DNA of 64,000 nt from Ancistrus triradiatus (Eukaryota; Chordata; Actinopteri; Siluriformes; Loricariidae), in contig JAJAGP010000228.1 of the NCBI GenBank assembly GCA_025084515.1, forward strand, positions 438,001 through 502,000, given 5' to 3'. Position 1 is the stretch's first letter; the number at the start of each line of letters is the position of its first letter. The notes under the pieces were generated by a model. That model saw only the letters and a list, made by a program, of their open reading frames with translations, was not told where the DNA came from and made no database searches. Below, one piece after another: positions 1 through 60,900 of this stretch. A program made the position numbers and the translations under genes.

Positions 1-33
1 TGTGTGGTTTTTAAAAAAGAGCAAATACCTATA

Positions 34-135
34 TTATGAGGGTTTAAGTCCCATATTTGCCAAGCTGCTAATACTGGGCCCTTAAGCAAAGCTTTTGACC
101 CTAAACTGCTTTAATTGTCTCATGTAAGATTATAT
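34..135 (+). repeat. Degenerate SINE fragment
   Basis: Holds gggtttaagtcc and gggcccttaagcaaagc, the worn B-box side and body of the SINE family better preserved at 56140-56330. The rest of 136-454 and 600-1379 shows no gene. Confidence 0.4.
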
Positions 136-451
136 CAACTGTGAGTGGCTAATGTGTCTGCTATGGAGAGCTTAATGCATTCTACACAGGCTAGTGTTTT
201 CCTGCTCTGGGATATATAATCCAATTAATCAGATAATTAATAAACTGGATAAAGTGGTGATGGAGCTTGTATAACAGTAAAATACGGAGGTGATGAAGAA
301 AGTCAGATTTTTCAAAATCTGAAAAATTTTGAAAATGTCACCACCATCTGGCCAACATTGCAACATTGACGAGACAAGTGAATGAAGTATATGTGCGATT
401 TCCCTAACAAACAAACAAACAAAGAAAAAAAAAAAAAAATAAATAAATAAA

Positions 452-602
<151 letters not shown>

Positions 603-1929
603 ATTAAACAGAAAGCTTAATGAATCTGCATTACTGTATACTGTTCCAGTGTTGAAAAGCTGAATAACATTACACCAGAGTAGTTATGTTAAGACATGTC
701 TTCTCTCATGTTGATATTATTGTTTAGAGTGTAGTATTAAGGGCATAAACAATTGCCCTTCGGCTTCCAGTACAGGGAAACCTGCCAATAGTTTAATGGC
801 TTTATTGTATCATGTTTCAGCAGAAGAGATTTCAAATATATATGTGGTCTGAATACTGACACAAAATATCAGTGCTTGATATTTTTCAAGATATCAATGC
901 TGATAACTCACTCACTCATTTTCTTATCCGCTTGATCCTGAACAGAGTATACAGAATGATGTAAAATACTGTAGTATTTAAACAGAATGCTGGAATATGT
1001 AAAACCCAGTGTTGTACGGATTACTGTAAATCATGATATTAAAACTGAGTATGGCACTGTTAGTGATGAACACATCATTAAATATAATTTGAATATTCTT
1101 ATAATTCCATTCATTTTCTATGGCTGGTGAGATCTGAGTGTACCACCACAGATGTTACAATTTTGTACAAATCATATAAAATTAACTGAAACCAGTTATG
1201 ATTACTTTTGTATATTTATATGAATTTTCTGGACAAAGACATGAAGCCTTATGCCAGTCAGTTGACAGTTATGATTACAGGTTATCAGAATTATTCACAA
1301 CACAAAATAATGGTTAATGCCACAAAAGAAAATGCCTTGACAGCATATATGTCATGAATCTTACAATGAGGAAGACAGAGACCGACTGTGAAGCCGTTGC
1401 CATGCCAGACTCTGGAAAGTGTGTCAATGTGACTGACTCTGGAGCAGGCATGGCCGCACTGGACTGTGGGGGCATTGCCATGCCAGACTCTGGGGGCGTC
1501 ACTGTGCCAGACTTTAGGGGTGCTTGTGGAGCGATTTCTCAGGACTCAACCGCTTCAAGTCCATGGACCACCACAGAGGAGACTACTCCCAGGACCTTCA
1601 GGGTCCCCAAGATGAGCCTCTCCACCTCTGACCTCTCTGTTAACTGCCAGGCAAACTCCACTCTTCCCTTGGCAGCACCCAGAGATCCCAAGACCCCCTG
1701 GAGAACCCGCTGAATCTCCTCCAGGAAGGCTGGGGTCCGCCATGGGCAGGCAGGAGCAGGCGTCCCTTGGGAACTAGTGAACTCTGAATTCGGCTTGGGG
1801 CCTGAGTGTACTGGACCCCTTGAACAGCTGGCAAGAGGAGGATCTAACAGATGTCTGACCAGCTGCAGCACTGGCTGGCAACTAGTGTACGGAGGTGCTG
1901 ACATAGTACTAGTGTTCTTGGGCTCCAGC

Positions 1930-2207
1930 ATCTAGCAAGCGTGGGCTCTGGTGTCATGCTAGGTAGTGTGGACGCTGGCGTCGTGCAAGCGTGGACCCTT
2001 ACGTTGAGCTAGCAAGCAAGGACTCTGGTATTGTGTTAGTGAGCATGGGCTCCGGCATTGAGCTAGTAAGCATGGATCCTGATGTCGAGCTTGCGAACGA
2101 GGATTCTGCCGTTGTGCTAGCGAGCGTGGGTATCGGTGTTGGGCTAGCGGGAGTGGGCACAGGTGTCGAGCTAACAAGCATGGGTATTGGCATCAAGCTA
2201 GCGGGCT
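1930..2207. repeat. 27-bp minisatellite, about ten copies
   Basis: Imperfect units of the type ctagcaagcatgggctctgg plus 7 bases. As 27 is a multiple of three, frames stay open on both strands (1991-2221 plus; 1959-2177 and 1999-2196 minus), giving nine-residue protein repeats. A degenerate related array (gactctgg units) lies at 1395-1530. No evidence of a real gene. Confidence 0.85.
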
Positions 2208-2294
2208 ATATACATATATGAACGATATCTGTTCATATATATATAACATACATACATATATACATATCTATATAACATACATACATATATACAT

Positions 2295-3090
2295 ATCTGC
2301 CTGTGACATAACTGCATACGGAGATTTGCAGCAATCCGACATTTCTATCTGGGTCAAATGTGCTAACATTAAAGTTACTTGTCATATTAATTTACAAGTG
2401 CTTTAAAATGGAATTAGTTTTGGAATTTCTATGTACATGTTCAGTTATTTATTAGTAAGTAAACACCAATGTGTATCACAGTAAAAAACTGTAGAAACAT
2501 TATCAGACTATTCTATCAGCTTGCAGACTGGACCTGGCAGGGCATGTCTAGCTCCAAAGTTTCTAGGTAGCTGAAATGCTACACTTCTTTTCTAAAGTAC
2601 CTGATACTGCAAGTCTCTTATAAATGAAAGAAATATGTGTAATTACCAGGGGCATTTCTAGGCTACTTGTAGTACTGGGGCCAGTCAGTCATAGGGACAC
2701 AGTTATACCTAAAAGATAAGCCTGTTAAACACTACATACATTAAGTGATTTCACATTACTGTGGGTGCCATGGATGAAAAATAAAACAAACAGTAAATAC
2801 ATTTTTATTAATTGTATTTTGCAATTTTGTTTATGCTAACATAACTGATGCCTTTGCTAGTTTAATGGATGTCTTTATTGGTTTACTATGTGCTTTGGCT
2901 GGTTATATGACTTGTTTTTTAAACATTTGAGGATGTACATTAATCCATGTGAAAACAAAACAAAAACAAAAGAAACTGGCTGTGACTTAAAGCATTAGTT
3001 GCTCTTGTTTTTGGAAAGATGGAAAGCTGGGGTATTATGGGAAATGCTGTGTCTATAGTGAAGTTGTGTGATGTGTCCTGAAGTACTGCT
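2295..3090. repeat. Dispersed repeat family A, copy 1
   Basis: Shares about 400 bp with 5312-5745 (gcagactgga..ctggcagggcatgtctagct) and its right half with 33703-34150 (tttatgctaacataactgatg, attatgggaaatg). Unclassified; no coding capacity. Confidence 0.75.
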
Positions 3091-3327
3091 CACCAATCCA
3101 GGAAATAAAATGACTTTATGTTTAAAATGACCATGATTTTTTTGGGGCACAGATGTTGTCTGATGACTCTGGTAATCACAATCCATTGAAGAAGCACATA
3201 GGTATTATTAGTCGCTGTTCTCAAGATCAAAAAACCCTTTATATTCATCAGTGAAATTAAGGGCTCATTATCCTTTCAATTATTCCGAGCATGTTCAGTA
3301 AAAATAAATAAATAACGCAAAGCTCAC

Positions 3328-51297
<47,970 letters not shown>

Positions 51298-51378
51298 GGC
51301 ACAGCTCCAGCAGGAAGGATGTAGTCTCGGATTCCGGGAAAACTTCAGGCCAGGGGAAAACTTGATACTCTGCGGTAA

Positions 51379-51399
51379 TCAGTTGCGCATCTCCTCCAT
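51379..51399 (-). other. Possible upstream ORF of kif5c (MEEMRN)
   Basis: Six-codon ORF with stop, in accATGG context, ending 81 bases before the kif5c start codon. It matters only if transcription starts upstream of 51399; no cap site can be identified here. Confidence 0.4.
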
Positions 51400-51774
51400 G
51401 GTTGCTTGGAAAATCCAGTATAACACTCTAGCACAGGTAATGAAATTTCCAACAAACACTCTTATTTTATTTATTCGTTGAGGGTAGTGATGAGGGAAGC
51501 GCTGGCTCCAATCAGTATCGACTCCTGTGATGCTCTGTTTATGTCCTGTCTCCGTGATCAAAGACCGACAGCTTCAGTCTGAACGCAGCATCAGCACCAC
51601 GCTGAACCTCTGCTTTAAAAGCTCGGCATGCACATGCGCACTCTGTAATCCTGAAGCAGCCTGGCCATCTACTCTCCAACAGCTCCCTCAGCTGGGTCTT
51701 TTGATACTGCAGTTTATTAGAGATTTTAGAGCCGTTCAGTGATATGCATGGTTTTGGCAATATACATACACTCA

Positions 51775-53290
51775 CCGCTCACTTTATTAGGTACCGTTTC
51801 TACACTCATTGTCCATTTTATTAGTTCCACTTACCATATAGGCCTAGATGCACTTTGTAGTTCTACAATTACAGACTAATTTCCATCTGTCTCTCTACAT
51901 ATATTGTTATCCCCCTTTACTCTGTTTTCTGATGGTCAGGACCACCAGAATAGCCAGAGGTTTGGGCATTGTTTGGTTGATGGACCACTCTCGGCACTTC
52001 AGTAAAACTAATGTGGTGGTGGTGTATTATTGTGTGTTTTGCTGGTACGATTGGATCAGACACAGCAGTGCTACTGAAGTTTGTAAACATGGTGTTCACT
52101 CACAGTATGCACTCTATAAGACACATCTACCATATTGCTCCAGCTTGCAGATGTAAAGTCAGAGACAGTATCTCATCTCTTGTTTGTGTTAGTCATCCTC
52201 TAATCCTTCATCAGTGGTCATAGGATGCTGCTTACAAGATGCTGGTGGCTGGACAGTTTGGGTTGATGAGCTATTTTCAGTCCAGCAGTGAAAGGTGTTT
52301 AAAAACTTCAGCAACACCGCTGTGTCTGATCCACTCCTACCAGCACAACACACACTAAAACACCACCACCACATCAGTGTAAGTGTAGTGCTGATAATCA
52401 TCCACCATCCAAACAGTACCCGGTCTTCAAGTCCAGATTAAAAACACACTTATTTACTCAGGTCTTTTAATATGAATGTTTACTTCGAAGCACATTTTGT
52501 GTTTCTCTATTTCTGAGATGGCATGTGCTTAAGATGTAGCCCACGGCTTCACTGCTGCAGGGACAACTCCTCACTGCCTCCATCAACCTGAGGATGAAGA
52601 CCTTAGATTCAACGCTGCAGTTGACAACAATGCCTTTCCTACTCATCTGCTGAACGTACTGTAATCCTGTGGTGACTCTGTTCCAGTCCTCATACTGTTA
52701 CTCAGTACCCATCAGAGGGTAATAACTTCCAAGACACACAAACCTACAGTGACTCTTCTTTTTGACTAACTGTTCCAACTCACTCATTTCTTACTATATA
52801 TGCTATAGCTTTTTATCCTCTATTGTTTACTTTATTTCATCTTAGTCAATATGTTATTTTATTTTAATTTTGTGTAGTGTATTTTCTTCACTTATATTAC
52901 TTACATTTAACATCCAGGCTGCCCAAGGAGGTTGGGTCCCTATTTGAATCTTGGTCCTCCCAAGGTTTCCTTCCTGTAAGGTTTGGGGAGTTTTTCCTTT
53001 ACACTGTTGCCTCAGGCATGCTCAATTAGGGCTTTGAGCCCATATATTTGTAAAGCTGCTTTGAGATAATGCTGTGTTGTAAAAAGCACTATATAAATAA
53101 ATTTGACTTGACTTGACTTGATCTGTGGTGGTCCTGTTGAGGTCCTGACCATTAGAGAAGAGAGAAAGGGGAATTACAAAGTATTTAGAAAAACAGATGG
53201 GCTACAGACTGTAATTATAGAACTACAAAGTGCGTGTACTGTATATGGTAAGTGAAACTGATAAAATGGACAATGAATGTAGAAACAAGG
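51775..53290. mobile_element. Palindromic DNA element split by a LINE
   Basis: 51775-52423 and 53121-53290 together match 42965-43532. The break is at cagtaccc / atctgtggtggtcc, continuous in the other copy. It fills most of the interval between the two gene starts. Confidence 0.8.
52424..53120 (+). mobile_element. LINE 3' end inserted in palindromic element
   Basis: Starts cttcaagtccagattaaaaa (end of an ORF2-like frame, LKSRLKTHLFT), ends ttgtaaagctgctttgagat and (gactt)n. Same tail family as 4460-5059. Confidence 0.8.
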
Positions 53291-53688
53291 ATTTTCACTT
53301 TGTTGGACTCATTTGAGATAAACTGGAATACCAACTGTGAACCAGGGGTTATTGTCTAATATAGGTGCCTGACCTTACAGTCAAGTTCCAAATGTTAGTT
53401 TGTAGTGAAGACCCAGCTGCTGGCTTATCTATCCAAATGCTGTGTTAGAATAAAAAAAAAAAAACATTCCACCAAAATGTCCAAACTGGATTAACCCAGC
53501 GGTCGGGCTATAAATAAAAAATGGGTTCTAAGTAATCCAACACAATGGAATATCAAATTCTTTTAAAGGTACTTAACTACACTATGGCATTTATTAGTCT
53601 GATTTTATATATTTTGTCAAGTTCATATTGGGGTACTATGTTTTGGAATACTTACATCACATTAGAGATTCTGGTGACCCTGACCATT

Positions 53689-53693
<5 letters not shown>

Positions 53694-53769
<76 letters not shown>
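53694..53769. repeat. Poly(A) then (AT)n microsatellite
   Basis: About 27 A followed by 24 AT units; possibly the tail of an old retroposed sequence. Confidence 0.95.
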
Positions 53770-53772
<3 letters not shown>

Positions 53773-54431
53773 GGAAGGACTTATGTATTCTGTTTAAATT
53801 GATTGTGGATATTCAATAACAATAGAGAAAAATTTCAGTTTATAAGTAACATTACCTCAGACAGATGCATTGGACCCAGCTGAGTCCACCTTCTCACGAG
53901 ACGAGTCTGAGACCACTCATTTATGGTCTCAACACTGAGACTGCTCTACTACTACATTACATAACACCCTACCTTTATGCTCAAAGTCCAGACAGAGGTT
54001 CAAACCCAGGGAATTGCTGTTAAAACTGGCTCTTATCTTTCATCCACAGAAGCTGCATTTCAAAAGGTTTTTTTTTTTTTCACAAAGGCCTTTAATGGTT
54101 TGATTTACTGTATCTTGGCTGCCTGTTAATATGTCTCAATGAGGGCACATCTACCTTTTTTCTTAATGTAAAAAACAATATCTATAACAGGCTTACAAAA
54201 TGTAAAATTAAAACAAATAAAATGATAACCACCACAATGTGGAGATAACACAGCTTTAAAGTGATACAAAAGAATATGCACATAAATCTATTCATTTTTA
54301 ACACAGTTTCATACTTATCACCTGCTTACTTGCAACATGTTTTAAATACACTCCTTTAAAACAACATAAAGGCAGCCAAAAACTGTATTTAAAGACCAGC
54401 ATTCAGCTTATTGCTGATCTCCAGTTCTACT

Positions 54432-54445
54432 GTCTCCAAGGCAAC
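54432..54445 (+). promoter_or_regulatory. X-box-like RFX motif, distal
   Basis: gtctcc-aa-ggcaac, 270 bases before the ATG. Fits the GTYNCC-N2-RGNAAC form of the RFX site. Confidence 0.4.
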
Positions 54446-54655
54446 AGACTGTAAACTCAACATGCAGTGCAAAACAGGGGGAGCAATGAAAACTAATGAC
54501 GCTTAACAACACACAAACCTTAGGTATGCACCATCGTATGTGCGTTTCATACATGTTGCTTTTCTAAACAGACTGAAATTCATTATTTTTTTAAATAAGT
54601 TGAAATGGGACTTGCATAATGGGTGAGTCCAGTGTTACATATGTTTATGCCACAA

Positions 54656-54669
54656 ATTACCGTGGCAAC
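54656..54669 (+). promoter_or_regulatory. X-box-like RFX motif, proximal
   Basis: attacc-gt-ggcaac, 46 bases before the ATG of the ankyrin gene. One mismatch to the palindromic RFX site GTNRCC-N(0-3)-RGYAAC. Confidence 0.45.
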
Positions 54670-54714
54670 TAAGTTTCCAGTATAATATCAAGAAAGGAAT
54701 GTAAAGACTGACTA

Positions 54715-54921
54715 ATGGATACATGTAGCTGCTTGGACGTTATGGACCAGACTATGGAGAAGAAGGAAAGGAGCTTGGTAGACCTGTTGTTGAATGAGGA
54801 GTTGGAGGAAGCAGGTCGAGGGCTGGACGAGGGACTTTATTCCCAAGAAGAACTGGATTTGCCTCACAATACTGAGGGCAACACCCCTCTTATCACTGCT
54901 TGTCAAATGGGTCTCAAAATG
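54715..54921 (+). CDS. Ankyrin gene exon 1 (residues 1-69)
   Basis: Starts MDTCSCLDVMDQTMEKKERS with TGA in frame six bases upstream. A second ATG at 54742 could also serve. Acidic helix, then GNTPLITACQMGLKM, the first half of an ankyrin repeat. Donor gtaaga, phase 0. Confidence 0.85.
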
Positions 54922-57900
54922 GTAAGAGATTCAGAGTCATTTTGGTGTACAGTACGTAAATACACTAAGTAAGTAAATGTTGCAGAGTAGTGAGGAATTT
55001 TAACATTTTTTGTATCACTGCTGAGATGAGAATAGCCCACCAATCAAAAATATATCCTGCCATATACTCCCATATGGCTCAGTGGGTAGCATCACCGCCT
55101 CACAGCAAGAAGGGTAGAGCAGCCTGAATCCTTTCTGTGTGAAGTCTGCATGTCCTCCCCGTGTCTGCGTGGGTTTACTCCCACAGTCCAAAGACAGGCA
55201 TGTTAGGTTAATTGGCTAGACTAAATTGCCAATGACTTGAGTGTATGAGTGACTTGTCTTGAGATAACCTTGTGTATGGATGTAATCTTCTGTGTGTCGC
55301 TGAACATGGCCACTGATGTTAAAGGTCAGCGACGTTAAATAAATGAATAAACGTAAACCAAATCTGACCACTGACTGTGGCACCATGAGAAATTGTACGT
55401 GGTCTTTTAACTACAACTACAAGCAGAACCAACCACAAAGGGGACAGTGATTAGGAATCCTATCTGCTGCACCTCATACACTTGTACTAGTGCAAATGTA
55501 AATACCACATCACTGTAATGTCAGTCTAGTTAGAACAGAAAAAGGAAGAGTTATAAACTAAATAATTAAGCTAAATAATCAAATACATTTAGTTATTTAG
55601 CAGGTGCCATTATCTAGACTGACTTACAACTGGAACAGTCCAAGCAATTGTGATTTAAGGACCTTGCTCAAGGATTCAAAAAGATTTGAAAGAGATTAAC
55701 TGTCTATTAATTTAAATGCTAGAATACCACAGTCGCATAAAAAATGATTAAATCTGGCATTACCAATTTTATAGAGGCGGCATGGTTGCACAGTGGTTAG
55801 CGCAGTTGCCTCACAGCTCCAGAGATCCCTGGTTCGATCCCAACCTCAGACCCTGCCTGTGTGGAGGGTCTGAGGTTGTCCTCCCCAGGTTTGCATGTCC
55901 TACCTCTACATGGGTTTACTCTGAAGTTCAAAGACATGCTTCAGGTTAACTGGATGCTCTAAAATTGTACCACTATGAATGTGTCTGACTAGTATTGATG
56001 TAACCTCTGTTATTGTATTGCTCCAGTAATGACTAGCCATTGATGCGATGTTAAATAAAAAAACAATTTTATAGTTGTTAAATAGTTTCCTTTAACTGAA
56101 ATCATTTGTACCAAACAAAGGAAAAGAGCAAGTATGGGACTTTGGGACTGTGGTGACCTAGCTGTTAAGATGGCCTACCAGAAGGCCCAGGGTTCAAATA
56201 CCACCTCTGCCAAGCCACCACTGTTGGGTCCTTGAGCAAGTCCCTTAACCCACTATTGCTTGGATTGTAAGACTGTTTCAGCTGCAAGTGTAAGGGTGTC
56301 TGCTAAATGTCTAAATGTACTGTAGTGTGTTGTCACAAGACGGTTATAATTTGTGGATATTCCACCAAGAAACAGATCATCAGTGAGTGATCATCTAATG
56401 ACTAAGATTACATGACCTGTGATGTAATTTCAGCTGTGCCTCCAACCTAGAATATATCTTTTTACTAACAAACATTTAATTACAAAAAATCCTTGGTCTT
56501 ATGTGCTCTTTCTCCTGTGAATGCAGGTCATGTATTTCCTTTTGGAAAGAGGTGCAGATCCAACTCTGTGCAACCATAGTAATCAAACTGCGGTTCACGT
56601 CAGTCAGTCAGACTTACAAAGTGAGATGATGGCAGCCATACTGAGACCCACTGAACATTGCTTTAAGCTCCTTGAGGTCGCCTGGAGAGGGGACATCCAT
56701 GCCCTACAGCACCTGCTGGTAAGTAGGCCAGACTCTGGCTTTCACTCCCATTTGGCAGATGGGAAACATGACACCCCAGTTAAGTAATTTTGCACACAAT
56801 GCTCCACCAAAGCACAGTTCTTCCAGTGATCTGACAGACTTCCCTGGATAACAATAATTTACCTTAAATTATTCAGAATGGTAGCCATGCAAAAACAAAA
56901 GCGATTAGGTCTTGGGTCTATATACATATTTCTCTAAGAGTAAAGCTTAGCATATATTCCACTAGAATTTCCCTAAGGCTGACCATATAAAACTGAATTA
57001 GAATAAAGGAAAATAGGCTCTGCCTACAAAGTGCATAAATAAAAATGGTCCACTTAGCAACAAAGTTGCCTGTGTTTTAGGCTGAGACAGACTCAGTAGA
57101 CACGAACATTCAGAACCAGAATGGGCTGACCCCACTGATGCTGGCAGTGCGGGATGTGGATCTGTTTGAGGAGCTCCAAGGCACCAATGGATGGGACTAC
57201 TGCCCCGTAGAAGTAGTAAAGGAACTGCTGGCTCTGTCTGTGTAAGAAAACCACATTTCTGTTGCTTTGAAAAGTTTATGGTACACATTCAGTCATTCAG
57301 TTTATGGTACACATGCAGATGAGTAAAATATATATGAAAATATATATAAAGCAAAATAAAATTAAAAACATGGGCTACAGTTATTGATATTCTTGCCTTT
57401 AGTCCTTTTTTTTGAAGCCTTATTATGAAGGCCTGTAGTACGTTTTTGATAGGATTGCAGAGAATACAGAGCAAGGAGTCTGAGACCATCCTTAATATCT
57501 TAATCTCTCGATATTCTCAAGTGTACTAGGTATTCTCTTTTGGATCTCCAAATATATTCTTATAGAAAATAAAAATCACTTGTGTTATCTACAAGGAAGG
57601 CTCCTAGCTCTGGTTGTTTTACGCACTGATCATTTCTCAAACAGTGGGTATGGCCACTTTACTTTTTATTACAATAACCTGATTTTTTGGCAGTCACCCA
57701 TGCTGATGCCTCTTGTGTCGCATTCATTTTGTGTATTCTAAATTCTTTCCCATGGTGATGAATGTAGCTGGGTCATCTGTGCTACTGTGCCATATTATAT
57801 TGATACTCTAATGTAAAAGAAGACATGGATGACCTTTCAAGAGTTTCTAAAAAAGAAATAATATATTAACAAGAACATGCCAATAATATATAATAGGATG

Positions 57901-60900
57901 CCAATAATTTTTAAGGTGACTGTATATAGACACTAATCACAGTAAATGGGATTAATGCACTGATCATTCCATGGGCCTAGGGTGAACAAGGGGTTCAAAC
58001 TGTGTACTAGCACTCCTGGTAGGGACTCCCAAAATGAAGACATGTAACTTTGTTTCTAACTCGCAAATGATCAGTCTGGTCTGTTCTGCAGAGATGTGCA
58101 CATCCAAGACCACAAGGGTTATACTGCTCTTCACTATGTCTCTCAGATCAAGAGCTCCATTAAAGAGGAGCTGCTTCAGATTATTTTGGAATACAAATCA
58201 CAATCAGGTGAGATTATATTTCTGTAACTGCCAATATGTTAGAATATCAAGCAGAGGCACCTTTTGATTCTTGCTTGCGTAATCATAAGGAATTAAAACA
58301 ATTCAATTGCAAAAATCTGCAGAAAACCTACTTTGAAAAGTCAGTTTGTTGACACATGATATCCCCTTTGTCTTGTACTCTGAAACAGCATCTACATATG
58401 TGGAGCAAAAGTTTTATTTCCCGGTCCCCTGTACTAATTTCCTCAGCATCTCTCATGGTCCATCTACACCAGTCAAGGTGAGGGTAAGGTGCCAAAAGAA
58501 GCTTTATTTTTACTTCAACAAAACCATTGTTGCAGTCTATGCATCAGCCTTTGGATAACCAAGACATTTATTTGGTTGAATTAACTATAAAATTATGTCT
58601 TAATCATTTTAATTAGTGGGATCTGCATGTATAAGCTGTATGTGTGGTTAGTTTGTAAGTTTTAGATATCACAGTTGGCTGGTAACTAAGGTTTCCACCG
58701 ATTAGATACGTGGGCACCAGATGGTTAGCGTAGAAAAGGGGGCAGTGTCCTAGTATATGGATCTGTTTTGCTATTACAGAATTACTGGTCTATAATAGGC
58801 ACTACTGATACATACAACATGTTCACATATTGCTTTTTATATAAAGAGGAAGTAACATAATTAATGTTTATATAAATGCTTTTAACAGACAATTTTAACC
58901 TTTTTTGCAGAACATAACAAAACCTTATGAATATACTGCTGCAAATGAAAGGCACAAAGGTAAGTTAACATTCCTTCAAAAACATTCCCTGTTTTTATTA
59001 AAGCCAGAATATTAACATGACAGAGCTCTACCAACAGAAATACAGTAGCTCTCTGTGTTACTTAACTACCCCTTGAGGAAAGAGTAAACAGACAAGCCAA
59101 CCCCTGTCAACACACACTGACACTCCCACAACCAAACCATACCACAGAAAAATTGTGACAATGGAGGGGGTGGTTCTGAAAGATCACTTGACCGCTTTGC
59201 ACCAATTGACTGTGAACTAAACCCAACTCAGCACATCTCTAAACAGGAACTAATGCTCAGATAAAGTAACGTGCGATTAGAGGATTTACTGAACCTAGAA
59301 AATAACATCTGACAAGGCAAGAGGCTGGGGTACTGTTGTTTTATGTATTCCTGATTATGCTGATTATTAATTTGATTATTAATAACTTACGAATAACTGG
59401 GTTATAATGACTGTAAATGGCTTGTTTTTGTTTTTGATGTGGATGGTAAATTTCTTGATTACTGTAATAACACTGGAAGAGACTAATATACATGCATTCT
59501 TTTTCTTGTAATACCCGTGATAGATGTTAATAATCATATTCAGAAAAAAAAAGATTAATTGTGTCTTGGGAACACAAAGTGAATAAGGCACAGAACAGAC
59601 TGCTTTCCCTGCAAATCAAATGCTTACTCATTGTGTACCTGACATGTGTCTGCAGATAAGATCATGGCCCTTTGCTTCCACAGTGCCATGGAACCTAAGA
59701 AGAGCACCACACAAAGCCTCACACATCAGGCAACTGGGTGAGTCAGCTGAGCACATAAGCACACAACCACATAATTAGGCTTCATTAGCATTTAAATGAA
59801 TAAATTAGTCAGTAAACAAATAATTGCACAGTTGAACAAATACCTATCAAAAAGCAGCAGCTGCGCTTGAATGCACAGTACAACTGTATGCCTGATGAAG
59901 CTATCCCAGCCCCTGCATATTCAGTCTTTTGGTCTGTTCCATACAATGACAGCACTGAGGAATACAATTACAGGTTCAACCACCTGTCAGCAGAGGACCA
60001 TTCCAGGTCACACAATTATACTGCAACAAGGAGGGGAAGGGTACAGAGAGGCTAAAATATTGCATTTATATTCAAGAAAGGTTCATTATTTTCAAAGTCT
60101 ATACTTTAGAGTATAACACAGAGTGTGATGCTTCCTTAGGTGCACATCATCATTACCAAGCCTGAGAAACAGGGGTAAATGCTGGACCAAATTTGGCACT
60201 GTACATTCCACTTCTCATGACACAATTAGAACATCCACAGTATCCATATCCCCAAGACTCACAGACAAGAGCAAAACCATTCTACAGTCTCCTTCATTAT
60301 CCAGATTTTCTCAGCCTAGCCAGTCAACTTCAAGTCTGGCCCTTCTTGATGCAAAATTCCTACTACAAGTACAGACCAATATACACAACAGTAAGTATTA
60401 CAGTACTACATCTATAAGTAAATGTCATATTTGGCAAGTATAAAAGACATTAACTGTTCAATTTCTTTAATGTATTGCAGGACTCAGTAGTGGCGAAATG
60501 ACAACCGATGTTAAAGGACAAAAGGTATAAAGCTTTCGTGGCAAAAAATCAATGACTGAAAAGTACCTAACAGCATGTAATACCTCCACAAATACTGACG
60601 GGAATTTCCTGTAGACTGGGATTTTTGCCACTGCTGTAGACCTACCAGCAGTGGCATGACCGTACGTTTCGATACACCTTCAAATTCAGCTACTTCCTTA
60701 CACTATGGCCTTTCGCATGCCCAAATGCAATCACCCCTTTTTGCCAATCATTAACATCTGCTTTGCAACCCATTTTCCACACTGAACCAACTTTTCTCAA
60801 TTGATGAATTCCATCGCACACCCCAGAGCTACAGTAGTTATAGACCGATCATTCTCATGCAATGCCATCTGCAGGAGCCTAAAGTTACTACCACCTTAAA

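Noticed and set aside
1354..1931. Overlapping open frames on both strands around 1354-1931
   Set aside because: They cover degenerate repeat DNA, have no domains and no splice context; most likely chance.
3257..3327. Read-through of exon 24 as an alternative protein end
   Set aside because: A strong donor (gtgagc) lies at the exon edge and the extension is not conserved sequence; kept only as a remote possibility.
51500..51775. Small genes on either strand upstream of kif5c
   Set aside because: Open frames of 60-78 codons without domains in probable promoter/5' UTR sequence.
55785..55860. tRNA gene
   Set aside because: A and B boxes are present but no cloverleaf closes; it is the head of a SINE.
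59867..60055. A second reading frame of the candidate exon (59871-60116)
   Set aside because: It could be joined through an acceptor at 59878, but its composition is less protein-like; the frame reading YNCMPDEAIPAP was preferred.
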